Source: Dioscorea cayenensis subsp. rotundata
Lineage: Eukaryota; Streptophyta; Magnoliopsida; Dioscoreales; Dioscoreaceae
Assembly: GCF_009730915.1 (NCBI RefSeq)
Contig: NC_052482.1
Coordinates: 2,790,001 to 2,854,000, forward strand
Reading direction: 5' to 3'
Length of the DNA: 64,000 nucleotides
Position 1 is the stretch's first letter; the number at the start of each line of letters is the position of its first letter. The position numbers and the translations under genes were made by a program. The notes under the pieces are model-generated. The model ran no database searches. It was given only the letters and a program-made list of their open reading frames with translations, and had not been told where the DNA came from. Positions 1-12,177 of this stretch are shown here, piece after piece.

Positions 1-1126
1 AATGATAATTTTTCTTTTCGTGAGTTTAAAAAGTTTCACATAATACTTATTTTTCCCCAACCCTGACAACCATGTGAAAGATTATAACGACGACCAATTT
101 GATAGTGATATTCATAGTTTATTGGCACCAAATCCCCTATTTACCGGTGAGGGCGCATGGTATATTTAAAAACTCCACACACATCTCTAACTATATTTAT
201 ATAAAAATAAAAGATAAAAATAGTGATGTGCTTGTAAGTTGGAAAGTTATTGGAGGTCCATAAGTTCTCTCGTGCACAGAAGCAATGTACAAAACTTATG
301 ACTCAAGTTATATAAAAAATAAAAATTTGTATTTATAGTATTTATTACATTTCTTAAGAAACAAAATTAGGTTTCAATCTTACAATGTAGACAATGTTTA
401 ATAAATATTAAATACATTTAGGATGTTATTTTATACATACATGCTATATTATGATGTTAGGATTTTAGATTGTTATGCCATATAATGGTATCATCATTAT
501 GTTTCATATATAATAATTACGCTATATAGTAGCATTTTATGATCGAAAAGTATGTTTTGTGTTTAAAATCAATTTTTTAAACAAGCTCTTTTCCACTGAT
601 GAATAATAATGCATAAGATAAATACCAATACAAATGGCTTTAAATTTATTTATTTTGACCAAAAGGTTCATAGCCCAACTACTTTAACCTCAATGTGAAA
701 GGTGTAGTATGGAAATTTAAAAACCCCCGAGCTCAACTTTCAGTAGACACAATAGTGGATTGAGTCTCAATTATGAGTTTCAGGTTTCTACCCAAATTTT
801 GCATCACTGATGAGTGAAGCACAACCTAGATGATCTATTTTCGGCTAGTGTACATGTCTTTTAATTAACATATGCCCTTGCATTTGTCAAAATAAAAAAA
901 AAAAAATTATATATTTATTTTGTTGCTATATTTATACACCCACGACGATATCTCTTAAAAAAAATTAAGAAAGAGTTTCAGGGGCTGTGTGAGAAGTGAA
1001 AGCAAAAACAAGTAATTTCAAACTTTCTAAGGGAGTAGAACACAAATATTGCTCTCTCAGACATAAATCCTTGTGAGTAAGAGCAATGAAGACATATAGA
1101 CGTAATAATGAACGGATGGATTTCTT
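1..1126. other. AT-rich intergenic, no gene seen
   Basis: Low-complexity AT-rich DNA. I see no long reading frame, no RNA gene and no clear repeat boundary. Confidence 0.6.
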
Positions 1127-1689
1127 TCAGGGTGATGATGATTGAATCTCCACCGTAGATTCAATGTTCCTTAAGTTTGTGGTTGAGCGCGTTGAAGGGC
1201 AACGTGCGGTCTGGATTGGCGGCTCGGGGAGCACCACGAAAGAGCTTATATAAGTCACGTGTTTTTTTATAATGGTTTTTTTTTGCTTAAATACCCTTAG
1301 AAATCTCATAATTATTGTACATATGACTTTTAATTTGATTTTGGTCCATAGCTTCACCGAAATATTTATTTTGGTATTGAAGTCAAAGAAATATTATTTT
1401 TTACTCAATTATATAAATATATTTATATGTACAATAATAAAGGAGTTCAAAGTTCCTCTAAAGTTCTAAATTATTCAAAATATCCCCTCTAACTTTTTAT
1501 ATATATGGATAGATAATGAGCCTTTGGATTAGAAGAGAGTTCCTTGATGCAAATGTACATAATTGGCTTCATTTAACAACTAGCCTACAGTGATGTGGCA
1601 ATAGGTGACAAGGCTTGATGATATGGAAGCTTGATGGAACTAATAGAGTCAATTCTTTAATATTTTGATCATATAGAAAAATGATTTAG

Positions 1690-2397
1690 TATTGATCCAC
1701 TTTCACTCTTAGAACCTACTAAACATTCATCTTCATCCAAGTTCTTGCTTGTTACTTTAATTTTGCCGAAGATGGCGTTTCTCAAGCACCGAAATTGCTT
1801 TGATATTGTCTGCAAAGCCAGCATTGTGTACGTCATCACAGATTCGGGTCCAGGCACTGCTTTAAAACTCGAAGCCACTACTTGCGCTTGGTGATGATAT
1901 TGTCTGTATCTCTACTCCACCTTTCATTTATTTATCATATAAAAATTAATCAATCAGTTAAATTAAAAAAAATATTAATAAATAAAAAGAAATCATCATA
2001 AACTCTGGGTCCAGCCACCGCTTCAAAACTTGAAACCACTATTGCACTTGGTGATGATATCGTCTGCATCTATGCTCAATCTTCCATTTATTTATCATAT
2101 AAAAACTAATCAATAAATTTTAAAAAATAAAATTTTGTTAATAAATAATAAGAAATTATCATAAACTCTTACTTCATCTAGCATGCTCATGTTCACAAGC
2201 TTGGCTTTCTTCATATGAAGTTCTTGTCTTTCAACAGTGGTAATATCAGACCCATTCTTCATGCTTTCTTCATCTTTGTAGTTGTCTTTTGATTCTCGAT
2301 GAGCTTTCATGGAATTTTTTGAACCTCCAGCCTTGACAAACCCTTTGCCGACACTAACAACTTCATCTAACAACTGTTGTACCACCTTCAAGAACAT
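1690..2397 (-). pseudogene. BELL (BEL1-like) homeobox gene fragment, POX domain only
   Basis: Read on the minus strand, 2397-2173 encodes a peptide with the POX/SKY-type sequence LKVVQQLLDEVVSVGKG and then ERQELHMKKAKLVNMSMLDE, ending at a good splice donor (GTAAGA at 2172-2167). After a short AT-rich intron, 1920-1700 encodes RYRQYHHQAQVVASSFKAV and then YTMLALQTISKQFRCLRNAI. These are the hallmark exon 1/exon 2 sequences of BEL1-like TALE homeodomain proteins, plant regulators that pair with KNOX proteins in the nucleus. No homeodomain follows and the N-terminal part of exon 1 is missing. Exon 2 begins twice, at 2080 and again at 1920, because a 160-bp segment covering the intron and the start of exon 2 is tandemly duplicated. 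The first copy is frameshifted after YHHQVQ and the second has a stop (VE-stop where families have VEQ). The retained intron shows a DNA-level copy, not a processed retrocopy. I am confident in the family and in the loss of function. Confidence 0.8.
1846..2165. repeat. 160-bp tandem duplication inside the BELL fragment
   Basis: Two diverged copies (about 1846-2005 and 2006-2165) share the blocks GGTGATGATAT..GTCTG and TTTATTTATCATATAAAAA. The junction near 2005 joins exon 2 sequence directly to a copy of the intron start (AGTTTATGATGATTTC), so the duplication arose after the gene fragment had formed or together with it. Confidence 0.75.
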
Positions 2398-2399
2398 AG

Positions 2400-2830
2400 A
2401 AACTAATCCACCGAAGCTAACAACTACTGTGTTGGGCCTTTATGCATGAAGTTTGAAGTCACTGGAGCTGATGTGGCGGCGGTAGTATCACCGCCAGAGA
2501 CTCTAACTTCTTCGGTAATCTCTGACAATGGTGAAGCCATCTACAATTCTAGATCCCTCTAAACCAGCATCTTTCTCAGAGATCACCAGTCGTGCATTCT
2601 GGGAGATTAGGATCCCAAGAATCAGCATGAGAGTTCCAAATATAGATCTGGAGAGCAAGGGATAGAAAAAGTTTCGGAAAAAGAATGATACATGCTCCCA
2701 TGTGGAGGCAACCGAGGATCAAGCAACAAAAGACAAGAAGAGATGAGTACAAATATGATGGACTTCTAATCTAGATCTTGATTGCGGAGGAGGAGATCAT
2801 GAAGGATGGACTGCGCAGAGGTGAAAGAGG
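2400..2830. other. Unassigned unique segment between BELL fragment and tandem array
   Basis: This stretch is less AT-rich than its surroundings and looks like decayed genic or transposon sequence. On the minus strand a short frame begins MASPLSEITEEVRVSGGDTT but is soon closed. I do not recognise it. It runs directly into the first array unit, with no visible boundary before about 2830. Confidence 0.4.
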
Positions 2831-5800
2831 CAGACGCGACGATTGTTGAGATCTCTCCTGATTTAGTTTGTCCGGTGGCTCCACATTGAGAGCTAGGGTT
2901 AGAGGAGCAAAAACAAAAAAAACAATTCAATCCGTAGAGTATGCTTACTCACAATCAAAGAATGTTAACACGTACCAGCAATAAAAGGAAAGCTTGAGGA
3001 ATAGAGAAAGCTAGGGTTAGAGGAGCAAAAAAAAAAAAAGTCAATCCATCAGGTATGCTCACTCGTGGGCAAAATATGATAACGTATACCAACAATTAAA
3101 AAAACAACTCTTATCTTCCAACCGTAGCAGGACAAATGGCCAATAGAGGAAAGCTTGTGAAATAGAGATGGGGCGATCATTGAGATCTCTCCCGATCCAC
3201 TTCCTCCGGTGGCTCCACATTGAGAGCTAGGGTTATAGAGGCAAAAACAAAAATTCAATCCGTCTAGCATGCTCACTCACAGGCAAAGGATGTTAACGTC
3301 TATCTACAAAAAAAAAAAGAAAAGAAAAGCTTGAGGAATAGAGAGAGCTAGGGTTAGAGGAGCAAAAACAAAAAAACCAAGTCAATCCGTAGGTATCTCA
3401 CTGGCGGGCAAAGGATGTTAATGTGTACCAGTAATTAAAAAAACAACTCTTATCTTCCAACCATAGCATTACAAAGGGTTATAGGGGCAAAAACAAAAAA
3501 ACCAATTCAATCCGTCGGGTATGCTCACTCATGGGCAATGGATGTTAACATGTACCAGCAACAAAAGGAAAGCTTGAAGAATAAAGAAAGCTAGAGTTAG
3601 AGGAGCAAAAAGTCAATTCGGTAGGTATGCTCACTCACGGGCAAAGGATTTTAACATTTACTAGCAATTAAAAAAAAACAACTCTTATCTTCCAACCATA
3701 GCAGAACAAATGTCCAACAAAGGAAAGCTCAAGGAATAAAGATGCAGTGATCATCAAGATCTCTCCCGATCTAGTTAGTCTAGCAGCTCCACATTAAGAG
3801 TTAGGGTTATAGGGGCAAAAACTAAAGAACCAATTCAATCCGTCGGGAATGCTAACTTGCGATTAAAGGATGTTAACGTGTTCCAACAACAAGAGTAAAG
3901 CTTGAGGAATAGAGAGAGCTAGGGTTAGAGGAACAAAAACAAAAAAAACAAAAAAGTCAATACGTCGAGTATGCTCACTCACGAGCAAAGGATGTTAACG
4001 TGTAGAAGCAATTAAAAAAACAACTCTTATCTTCCAACCATAGTAGGACAAAGGGTTAGAGGGGCAAAAACAAAAAACCAATTCAATCTGTCGGGTATGC
4101 TAACTCACGGACAAAGGATGTTAACATGTACCAGCAACAAAAGGAAAGCTTGAAGAATATAGAGAGCTAGGGTTAGAGGAGAAAAAACAAAAACAAAAAA
4201 ACCAAGTCAATCAGTCAGGTATGCTCACTCACGGGCAAAGGATGTTAACATGTACCATCAATTAAAAAAACAACTCTTATCTTCCAACCATAGTAGGACA
4301 AATGTCCAACAAAGGAAAGCTTAAGGAATATAGATGCGGCGATCATTGAGATCTCTCCCGGTCTAGTTCGTCTGACGACTCCACATTGAGAGCTACTGTT
4401 ATAGGGGCAAAAACAAAAATAACCAATTCAATCCATCAAGCATGCTCACTGGCAGTCAAAGGATGTTAACATGTACCAACAACAAAAAGAAAGCCTGAGG
4501 AATAGAGAGAGCTAGGGTTAGAGGAACAAAAACCACCAAGTAAATTCGTCAAGTATGCTCACTCACGAGCAAAGGATTTTAATGTGTACCAGCATATAAA
4601 AAAACAACTCATATATTGCAACCATAGCAAAACAAGGGTTTGAGGGGGAAAAATTCAATCAGTCGAGTATGCTCACTCGCAAGTAAAGGATGTTAATGTG
4701 TGCCAACAACAAAAGTAAAGCTTGAGGAATAGAGAGAGCTAGTGTTAGAGGAGCAAAAACAAAAAAGCCAAGTCAATCCTTCAAGTATACTCACTTGCGG
4801 GCAAATGATGTTAATGTGTACAAGCAATTAAAAAAACTACTCTTATCTTCCAACCATATCAGGACAAATGTCTAACAGAGGAAAGCTTGAGGAATAGAGA
4901 TGCGGTGATCATTGAGATCTCTCTCGATCTAGTTCGTCTGGCGGCTCCACATTGAGAGCTAGGGTTATAGGGCAAAACAATTCAATTCGTCGGGCATGCT
5001 CACTCGTGGTCAAAAGATGTTAACATGTAGCAACAACAAAAGTAAAGCTTGAGGAATAGAGAGAGCTAGGGTTAGATGAACAAAAACAAGAAAACCAAGT
5101 CAATCCGTCAAGTATGCTCACTCACGGGCAAAAGATGTTAACGTGTACTAGCAATTAAAAAAACAACTCTTACCTTCCAACCATAGCAGGACAAATGTTG
5201 AACAAAGGAAAATTTGAGAAATAGAGATGCGACGATTGTTGAGATCTCTCCCGATGTAGTTTGTCCGGTGGCTCCACATTGAAGATATGGTTATAGGGGC
5301 AAAATTAGAAAAACCAATTCAATCCGTCGAGTATGCTCACTGGCTATCTAAGGATGTTAACATGTACCAGCAACAAATGAAAGTTTGAGGAATAGAGAGA
5401 GCTAGGGTTAGAGGAGCAAAAACAAAAAATCAAGGCAATCCATCGGGTAGGCTCACTCATGGGCAAATGATGTTAATGTGTACTAGCAATTAAAAAACAA
5501 CTTTCATCTTCCGACCATTGTAGGACAAATGTCCAACAAAGGAAAGCTTGAGGAATAGAGATGCGGCGATCATTGAGATCTCTCTCGATCCAATTCATCT
5601 GGCGGCTCCAAGTTGAAAGCTAGGGTTATAGGGGCAAAAACAAAAAAAACCAATTCAATTCGTCGAGCATGCTCACCCGCAATCAAAGGATGTTAACATG
5701 TAGCAACAACAAAAGTAAAGCTTGAGGAATAGAGAGAGCTAGTGTTAGAGGAACAAAAACAAAAAAAAACCAAGTCAATCCGTCAGGTATGCATGCTCAC

Positions 5801-7402
5801 TTGCGAACAAAGGATGTTAATGTGTACCGGCAATTAAAAAAAAACTCTTATCTTCCAACCATAGCAGGACAAATGTCCAACAAAGGAAAGCTTGAGGAAT
5901 AGAGATGCGACAATCATTGAGATCTCTCCGGATCTAGTTCGTACGGCGGCTCCACATTGAGAGCTAGGGTTATAGGGGGGAAAAAAAATCAATTCAATAA
6001 GTTGAGCATGCTCACTAACGGTCAAAGGATGTTAACGTGTACCAACAACAAAATGAAAGCTTAAGGAATAGAGAGAGCTAAGGTTAGATGAGCAAAAACA
6101 AAAAACCAATGCAATCCATCGGGTATGCTCACTCACGGGTAAAGGATGTTAATGTGTACCGGCAATTAAAAAAACAACTTTTATCATTCAACCATAGCAG
6201 GACAAATGTTCAACAGAGGAAAGCTTGAGGAATAGAGATGCGGTGATCGTTGAGATCTCTCGCAATCCGGTCCGTCCGGTGGCTTCACATTGAGAGCTAG
6301 GATTATAGGGGCAAAAACAAAAAAAACCAATTCAATCTGTCGCCCATGCTCACTCGCGGTCAAAGGATGTCAATGTGTAGCAACAACAAAAGTAAAGCTT
6401 GAGGAATAGAGAGAGCTAGGATTAGAGGAACAAAAACGAAAAATAAAAATAAGTCAATCCGTCAGGTATGGTCATTCATGGTCAAAGGATGTTAACATGT
6501 ACCAACAATTAAAAAAACAACTCTTATCTTCCAACTATAGCATAACAAATGTTCAACAAAGGAAAGCTTGAGGAATAGAGATGCGGCGATAGTTGAGATC
6601 TCTCCCGATAGATCTCCCGATCTTGTTCGCCCAATGGCTCTACATTGAGAGCTAGGATAATAGGGGCAAAAATAAATAAAAAACCAATTCAATCTTTCGG
6701 GCATGCTCACTTGCGGTCAAAGGATGTTAGCGTGTGCTAGTTAGTAAAAAAATAACTTTTATCTTCCAATCATAGCAGGACAAAGTGTTAGAGGGACAAA
6801 AACAAAAAACCAATTCAATTCGTCGGGCATGCTCACTGCGGTCAAAGGATGTTAACGTGTACCAGCAACAAAAGAAAAGCTTGAGGAATAGAGAGAGTTA
6901 GGGTTAGAGGATCAAAAAAACACAAGAAAAAGAAAAAACCAAGGCAATCCGTCGAGTATGCTCACTTGCGGACAAAGGATGTTAACGTGTACCAAGAATT
7001 AAAAAAACAACTTTTATCTTCCAATCATAGCAAGACAAATGTCCAACAAAGGAAAGCTTGAGGAATAGGCGATTGTTGAGATCTCTATCGATCCAATTCG
7101 TCCGGCGGCTCCACATTGAGAGATGGGGTTATAGGGGCAAAAACCCAATCAATTCGTCGGCCATGCTCACTCGCGATCAAAGGATGTTGACATGTACTAG
7201 CAACAAAAGTAAAGCTTGAGGAATAGAGAGAGGTAGTTTTAGAAGAGCAAAAACAAAAAAAAAAAAAAACCAAATCAATCCGTCGAGTATGCTCACTCAC
7301 GAGCAAAGGATGTTAATGTGTACCATCAATTTAAAGACAGTTTTTATATTGCAACCATAGCATGATAAATGTTCAACAAAGAAAAGTTTGAGGAATAGAG
7401 AT
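2830..7402. repeat. Tandem (satellite-like) array with dimeric ~335-bp unit
   Basis: About 4.6 kb of imperfect tandem repeats. The basic unit is a dimer. Half A (about 218 bp) runs from TCAATCCGTCGGGTATGCTC through GGATGTTAACGTGTACCAGC, an ATTAAAAAAACAACTCTTAT block, GAGATCTCTCCCGATC and GGCTCCACATTGAGAGC to a CAAAAACAAAAAACCAA tail. Half B (about 117 bp) has the same start and end but lacks the two middle blocks. The marker GAGATCTCTC recurs near 2849, 3181, 3757, 4349, 4915, 5240, 5575, 5920, 6253, 6596 and 7080. Spacings are mostly 325-345 bp, with some of 566-592 bp where a shortened A unit is inserted. Copies differ by many substitutions and small indels, so the array is old or little homogenised. 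No coding role is seen; the short minus-strand frames in it are by-products of the repeat. Confidence 0.9.
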
Positions 7403-8815
7403 ATTTGGGGGATAGGATTAAGATTAGGTACATATGCGACAACTAGATTAAGATGTTGATTTTTGCCCTGTTTCACAAAATTAGTATCTATTTTCCCCCA
7501 AATTTATAGAAATGAGATATGCAATTGATTGAAATATTATTCTGTGACTTTTGTTTTTTTGGTTATATAAAAGAGTTGGGTTGGGTTGCCTAGCCGCATT
7601 AATTTGTTGGTGCCACCTCTAGTCAAGGCAGTTTCAACTCAAACCAGCCCAAATGGGCTCAAACTAGGCCCAATGGGCTATCATAATAGGCTACCATGGA
7701 GGTACGACAACCTTACTAGCCATTATGGCCCATTATAGCATCCAACAATCCTAACGGGCCTAGTCGTTTGGCCCGGCCCGTAGTTTACCCTGTAAATAGA
7801 GATTTTGGAGAAGCACTGTATCCATTCACAAGAAATATATATATATATATATATATATTTTTAAATATTTTAATATTAATTTTTTATCTCTTTTTTCGAT
7901 TGTTTTATAATATTATAGCTTTAAAACAATTATTTTTAAAGCTTTGATTATATTCATAACTCAAAGCTTATTTCTTAATAATAAAATATTTTAATATATA
8001 CACACATATATATAATACCAAAATTTAATCTTATTTCTTAGTAATAAAATATTTTAATATATACACACAGATATATATAATACCAAAATTTAATCTAGGG
8101 GCCAAAAGCCATTTTTCTTCATTTGTCTATAAAACTACCCATAAAAAAATCACATGGTTTATAAGGATAGACAAATAAAAAGCTCAACCACTAAATATTC
8201 TTTAATCATGTTAATAAAATATTCCGAATAAGAAAATGACAAAATTTGTGCATCTTATTATTAAAAATTTTAATTAACTTAGATATATGATTGAATGGAT
8301 GGAATCAATTCATGAAATGTCATTATCATTATTTCAATATTAAAAAATCAACATAAAATTAATATATGCAATCTATATTAAGATTTACAAAAGGTCATTA
8401 AACATAAAAATGAAGGCAATTTATTTATTAATTTTTTAAAATAAAAACCTCGACTAACTTGATAATAATATTTAATAAGATATATTTCAAAGTATCTTTT
8501 TTAATTATGGAAAAACTATAAATAAAATAATATTATTTTTCAGAGTTGTGTAAAAAAATAAAAAATAAAAACTTCTAACACAATAAAAAAAAACAAATCG
8601 AAAAATACAATTCAACGAACTCAAAACACAAGTGATCTCACCTAAAAATAAAAAAAAAACATAAGGCTCTTCCACTTGATAAGTATAATACCATCAATAA
8701 TTATCTAACTTTGGTAAACCATAATTATTCCATTTTAGTCAAAATAAAACATCATATTCCAAAGCATAAACCCTTATCTCATTTCCCACCATCCATTATA
8801 CTTTGTTCCCCCACT
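7403..8815. other. AT-rich intergenic with small repeats
   Basis: No gene seen. It contains a stretch rich in GGGC/GCCC motifs (about 7590-7790, reminiscent of decayed plant DNA transposons but without termini I can define), a (TA)n run near 7838-7858, and a 63-bp tandem duplication. Confidence 0.5.
7967..8094. repeat. 63-bp tandem duplication
   Basis: Copies at 7967-8029 and 8030-8094 both run from CTTATTTCTTA through ATAAAATATTTTAATATATA to ACCAAAATTTAAT, with very few differences. Confidence 0.85.
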
Positions 8816-8817
8816 AC

Positions 8818-8853
<36 letters not shown>

Positions 8854-8859
8854 ATGATG
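8818..8859. repeat. (ATG)n microsatellite
   Basis: Eleven ATG units in a row, followed by ATTATGATG. Confidence 0.95.
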
Positions 8860-8927
8860 TTGCCTCAAATATCTCAATTAAAACATGACTATTTTTTAAT
8901 ATATATATATATATATATTAAAAAATG

Positions 8928-9165
8928 TAACTCACCCAATTATTTTAATAAAAAAATCTAAAATATAGTTTATCAGGTTTTGTGAACCCAGCGAATAAAA
9001 CAGGCTTGGTGGGCCGTGGGCCCAACAAATATCACAGAATTGCATCATCATGGGCCCACCAGGCTGCTCATATAAAATTTATCCTTGAATCTCAGCCGTC
9101 CATCAGACCTCAAGATCAGTACACAGTAAGAGTTCTAACACACGTGACAACCGTTGAGTTAATCG
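8928..9165. repeat. Duplicated promoter-like segment, copy 1
   Basis: Shares with 9957-10190 the blocks TTTTGTGAACCCAGCGAATA, AAACAGGCTTGGTGGGCC, GGCTGCTCATATAAAAT and ACACGTGAC. It is richer in GC than its surroundings and holds TGGGCC/GGGCCC and G-box-like ACACGTGAC motifs of the kind common in plant promoters. No gene follows it directly. Confidence 0.75.
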
Positions 9166-9199
9166 CCAAATACCAGCAATGAAACTGGTGGTTGGGCAA

Positions 9200-9560
9200 T
9201 CTCTTTATAGATGCTAGTAGAATGAAAATTTCTCTATCACTGTAGAGACAATGATGAAGACCATTGGATTAAAATTCAATAGTTACCCATGAATGTTCAT
9301 AGATATTAAATTCATGAATATGTAGATGATCTACACGGCATATATATATATATAAGCAAAACATCCTTTACAGATGTCTATAAATAAGAAATCTATAAAT
9401 GTCAAATTATCAATAGTTAGATCACCATTCAACGGCTGACATGATGAATAGTAATATTGTGTACTGCACTGTTCCAAGTAATTACTGTATTAACTAATGT
9501 TTATCAATTTTGGCCATTGGATCGAGATCCAATGGCTGATAATAGACTTCCCTAGATAGA
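9200..9560. repeat. Possible small non-autonomous transposon
   Basis: Contains local palindromes of the form CCATTGGATCGAGATCCAATGG (about 9512-9535) and a related CATTGGATTAAAATTCAATAG, a style also seen near 53.65-54.11 kb. I could not define termini or target duplications. Confidence 0.3.
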
Positions 9561-9956
9561 TGAATAGTTCTCATATGTATATATGTAGATATTAATATAT
9601 ATATGAGTAATGATATTTAGGGCAAATTGATAGGTTAAATTGGTAGTTTGAATGATGTGAATGCTAAATTGGCAATCTATGTCAGCATCCAGGTCATTCA
9701 TTCTTTTTTTTTATAAAAAAAAATAATTTTTTTTTATCATCTAATAGACTGATTATCTTTTTTTAAAGTTTAAATAATAAACCACAAACTCTTACAGAGT
9801 TTATAACTTAGGGTTTAGGATTTAAGATTTAAGTTTATGTTTTTTTAATTTTAGGTTAAAACGCAAATCTCTGTAGGGGATTTGCACTTTATTATTTAGC
9901 TTTTTAGGGCTTAGGATTTAAAGTTTACATTTGGGATTTACGCTTCATGTTATATT

Positions 9957-10190
9957 AAAAATTTAATTCACCCAATTATTTAATAAAAAAACTAAAATTA
10001 GTTGATCCTGTTTTGTGAACCCAGCGAATAAAACAGGCTTGGTGGGCCCGTCTGGACCCAACCAAAATCACAGAATGACATCATTGTGGGGGCCCATCAG
10101 GCTGCTCATATAAAATTTTTCCTTGAATCTCAACCGTCTATTAGACCTCGAGATCGGTACACAGTCAGAGGTCTTAAGACACGTGACACG
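9957..10190. repeat. Duplicated promoter-like segment, copy 2
   Basis: Diverged direct copy of 8928-9165, about 1.03 kb downstream. Here the match is followed by a GC-rich stretch (10190-10395) with no reading frame I can assign. It lies about 2 kb upstream of the potassium transporter start codon and could be distal promoter sequence or the remnant of a lost gene's 5' end. Confidence 0.7.
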
Positions 10191-10615
10191 GCTTCGACGC
10201 GGGTGGGGCCCTGAAGTCGCTGTTGATGCATTATGAGCCGTTGGATTGAGTCAGTGAGTGAGTGAATGGGGGTGCTTCAAAGTTCAAAGAAGACGAGAAG
10301 GTATTGCCTTCTTTCTCTCACTGCGGTGACCGGATCCTATTAGGCTCACCACCCTCGGCTAACTTCGCGCTCCCCGTTGTGAAACGCGTTTTTGATGTCG
10401 GGTTTGGATCTTGTGCCCGTTAACCCAAATCCGAGTAGGTCGATTTTTTTAATTTTAAAAAATTACTTATTATCGTTAAATCAAAACTAGTCATAGTTAG
10501 ATTTTTTTTTTGTTGAATCAAGAAAAAAAATATTTATGCTTTAAAATTCTTTTAATTTTAAAACTACTTTGTTAGGACAATTACAACAGTTTAGGATTCA
10601 CTTATATTCGATTAA

Positions 10616-10941
10616 AGATAATTAAAAACCTAAATAAATTATAAGAAAAAGGGTTAAATGTGTTCATTTTACAGATCTCTACTTAAATTTTTTATTTAAT
10701 TCATCTTATAATCAATGTATAATTTTTTTTTTTATTATGAGGTGACTCTCATGCAAAAATAAATAAAAATGTTAGCCCCAGATAATTAAAAACCTAAATA
10801 AATTATAAGAAAAATGGTTAAATGTGTTCATTTTACAGATCTCTACTTAAATTTTTTATTTAATTCATCTTAGAATCAATGTATAATTTTTTTTATTATG
10901 TGGTGACTCTCATGCAAAAATAAATAAAAATGTTAGCCCCA
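10616..10941. repeat. 164-bp near-perfect tandem duplication
   Basis: Copies at 10616-10779 and 10780-10941 both begin AGATAATTAAAAACC and end AAATGTTAGCCCC. I see only a handful of differences, so it is much younger than the array at 2.8-7.4 kb. Confidence 0.9.
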
Positions 10942-11675
10942 CTATTTAGGGTGAGCTATATGAATCTTTCTCTTCTATGTTGTTCTATCTAAAGTACTTC
11001 CATTATTTTTATCAGAGTATCTATTAGTTATTTTAATCAACAGATAAATTCTTATTTTAATTCATCATTCCTAATAAACTCATCTTTTGAGTATATTGTT
11101 TCTTAACCACCAAACATTCTAACCCATACATCATAATTGGTGTATAGTACTGTACTAACCCATTTTATAAAATGTATGCTACAATTATATAAAACTCAAG
11201 GAGCTCCTAATCCAATTTACTGGTCATGCTTTAATTTTATTTGTAACATCCTTCACAAGTTCCTGTCATCTTGAGAGATAAAGGCTAAGTGCTGAGAATT
11301 TTCACTTTTACCAATCTTATTATTATATATCTTAACCTTTTTCTCATTTTTACCGGTCTTATATCTGGTCTCATTATTTAAGATTTTTATTTAATGTTTT
11401 ATCCGCATAATTATAATTTTTAAAATTTTAGTTATTTGAAAATTATATTATTATTATTATTATCGTATATACATAATATTATCTTATCACTTGAGTTTTT
11501 TTAATGTATCACAAGTAATTAAATAAATAATTAAAAAAATCAAATCTCTAGATTTTTTTTGAATAAATAGTTTATTTTATTATAATTAATAATAATGATG
11601 TATAGTTTTTAAATTTATTATGTAATTAATTATTTAATAAATAATTTTAAAAAAATTGTCATACCTAGAGCCTCA

Positions 11676-11711
<36 letters not shown>

Positions 11712-12040
11712 TTTAAAAAGTGGATAAACCATTTTAATTAAAAAATAAACACTTATTATATGACACCTCCACTTCCCATTAGAGAGAGAGAGAGGGGCAA
11801 AAAGAACTAGAGCCTTATTTTCACTAAGACCACTCTTGATTTTAATTAGATAATAAAAAAAATGAATAATTCATAATTACCTATTATAATTCGTAGTTTA
11901 AAAATTATCTTTTATCGTGGTTCCCCTAACGGGTTCGGATTTCATATGCATCCAATGGAATCCGACCCGTTTATTAGATCCAAATCCGAATGTGAGATTA
12001 AAGTAAAAAGTTACCGGGCGGTGATCGTATCGTAGTTTAA
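10942..12040. other. Intergenic upstream of the potassium transporter
   Basis: AT-rich, with a (TTA)n run near 11680-11710. No gene seen. From about 12,000 the sequence becomes GC-rich, probably the core promoter and 5' UTR of the next gene. I see no clear TATA box. Confidence 0.5.
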
Positions 12041-12177
12041 TTAATCACGAAAGGAAACATCAAATCCTTTGGATATCGTTCCTCGTTCTCTCCCGATCGA
12101 GCTCCGAAGCTCCGGCGAGCTCCGGCGGCGAATTATCTCGGAGGAGGAGCGCGGGCGGCGTCGCTGCAGTAACGGCA

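Noticed and set aside
1127..1357. 76-codon minus-strand frame with a GC-richer start region
   Set aside because: The 1130-1250 stretch looks like decayed coding sequence (RNIESTVEIQSSSP) but I could not match it to a family or find splice sites, so it is not listed as a gene.
3049..7306. Repeated minus-strand frames (NPSSQCGA...SGEIS...HLSCYGWKIR) in the tandem array
   Set aside because: They are the same half-unit read again and again with different ends and stops; no start, length or codon pattern is conserved.
2830..7402. CRISPR-like reading of the repeat-spacer pattern
   Set aside because: Units are long, contiguous and diverged, and the genome is a plant; there are no unique spacers or cas genes.
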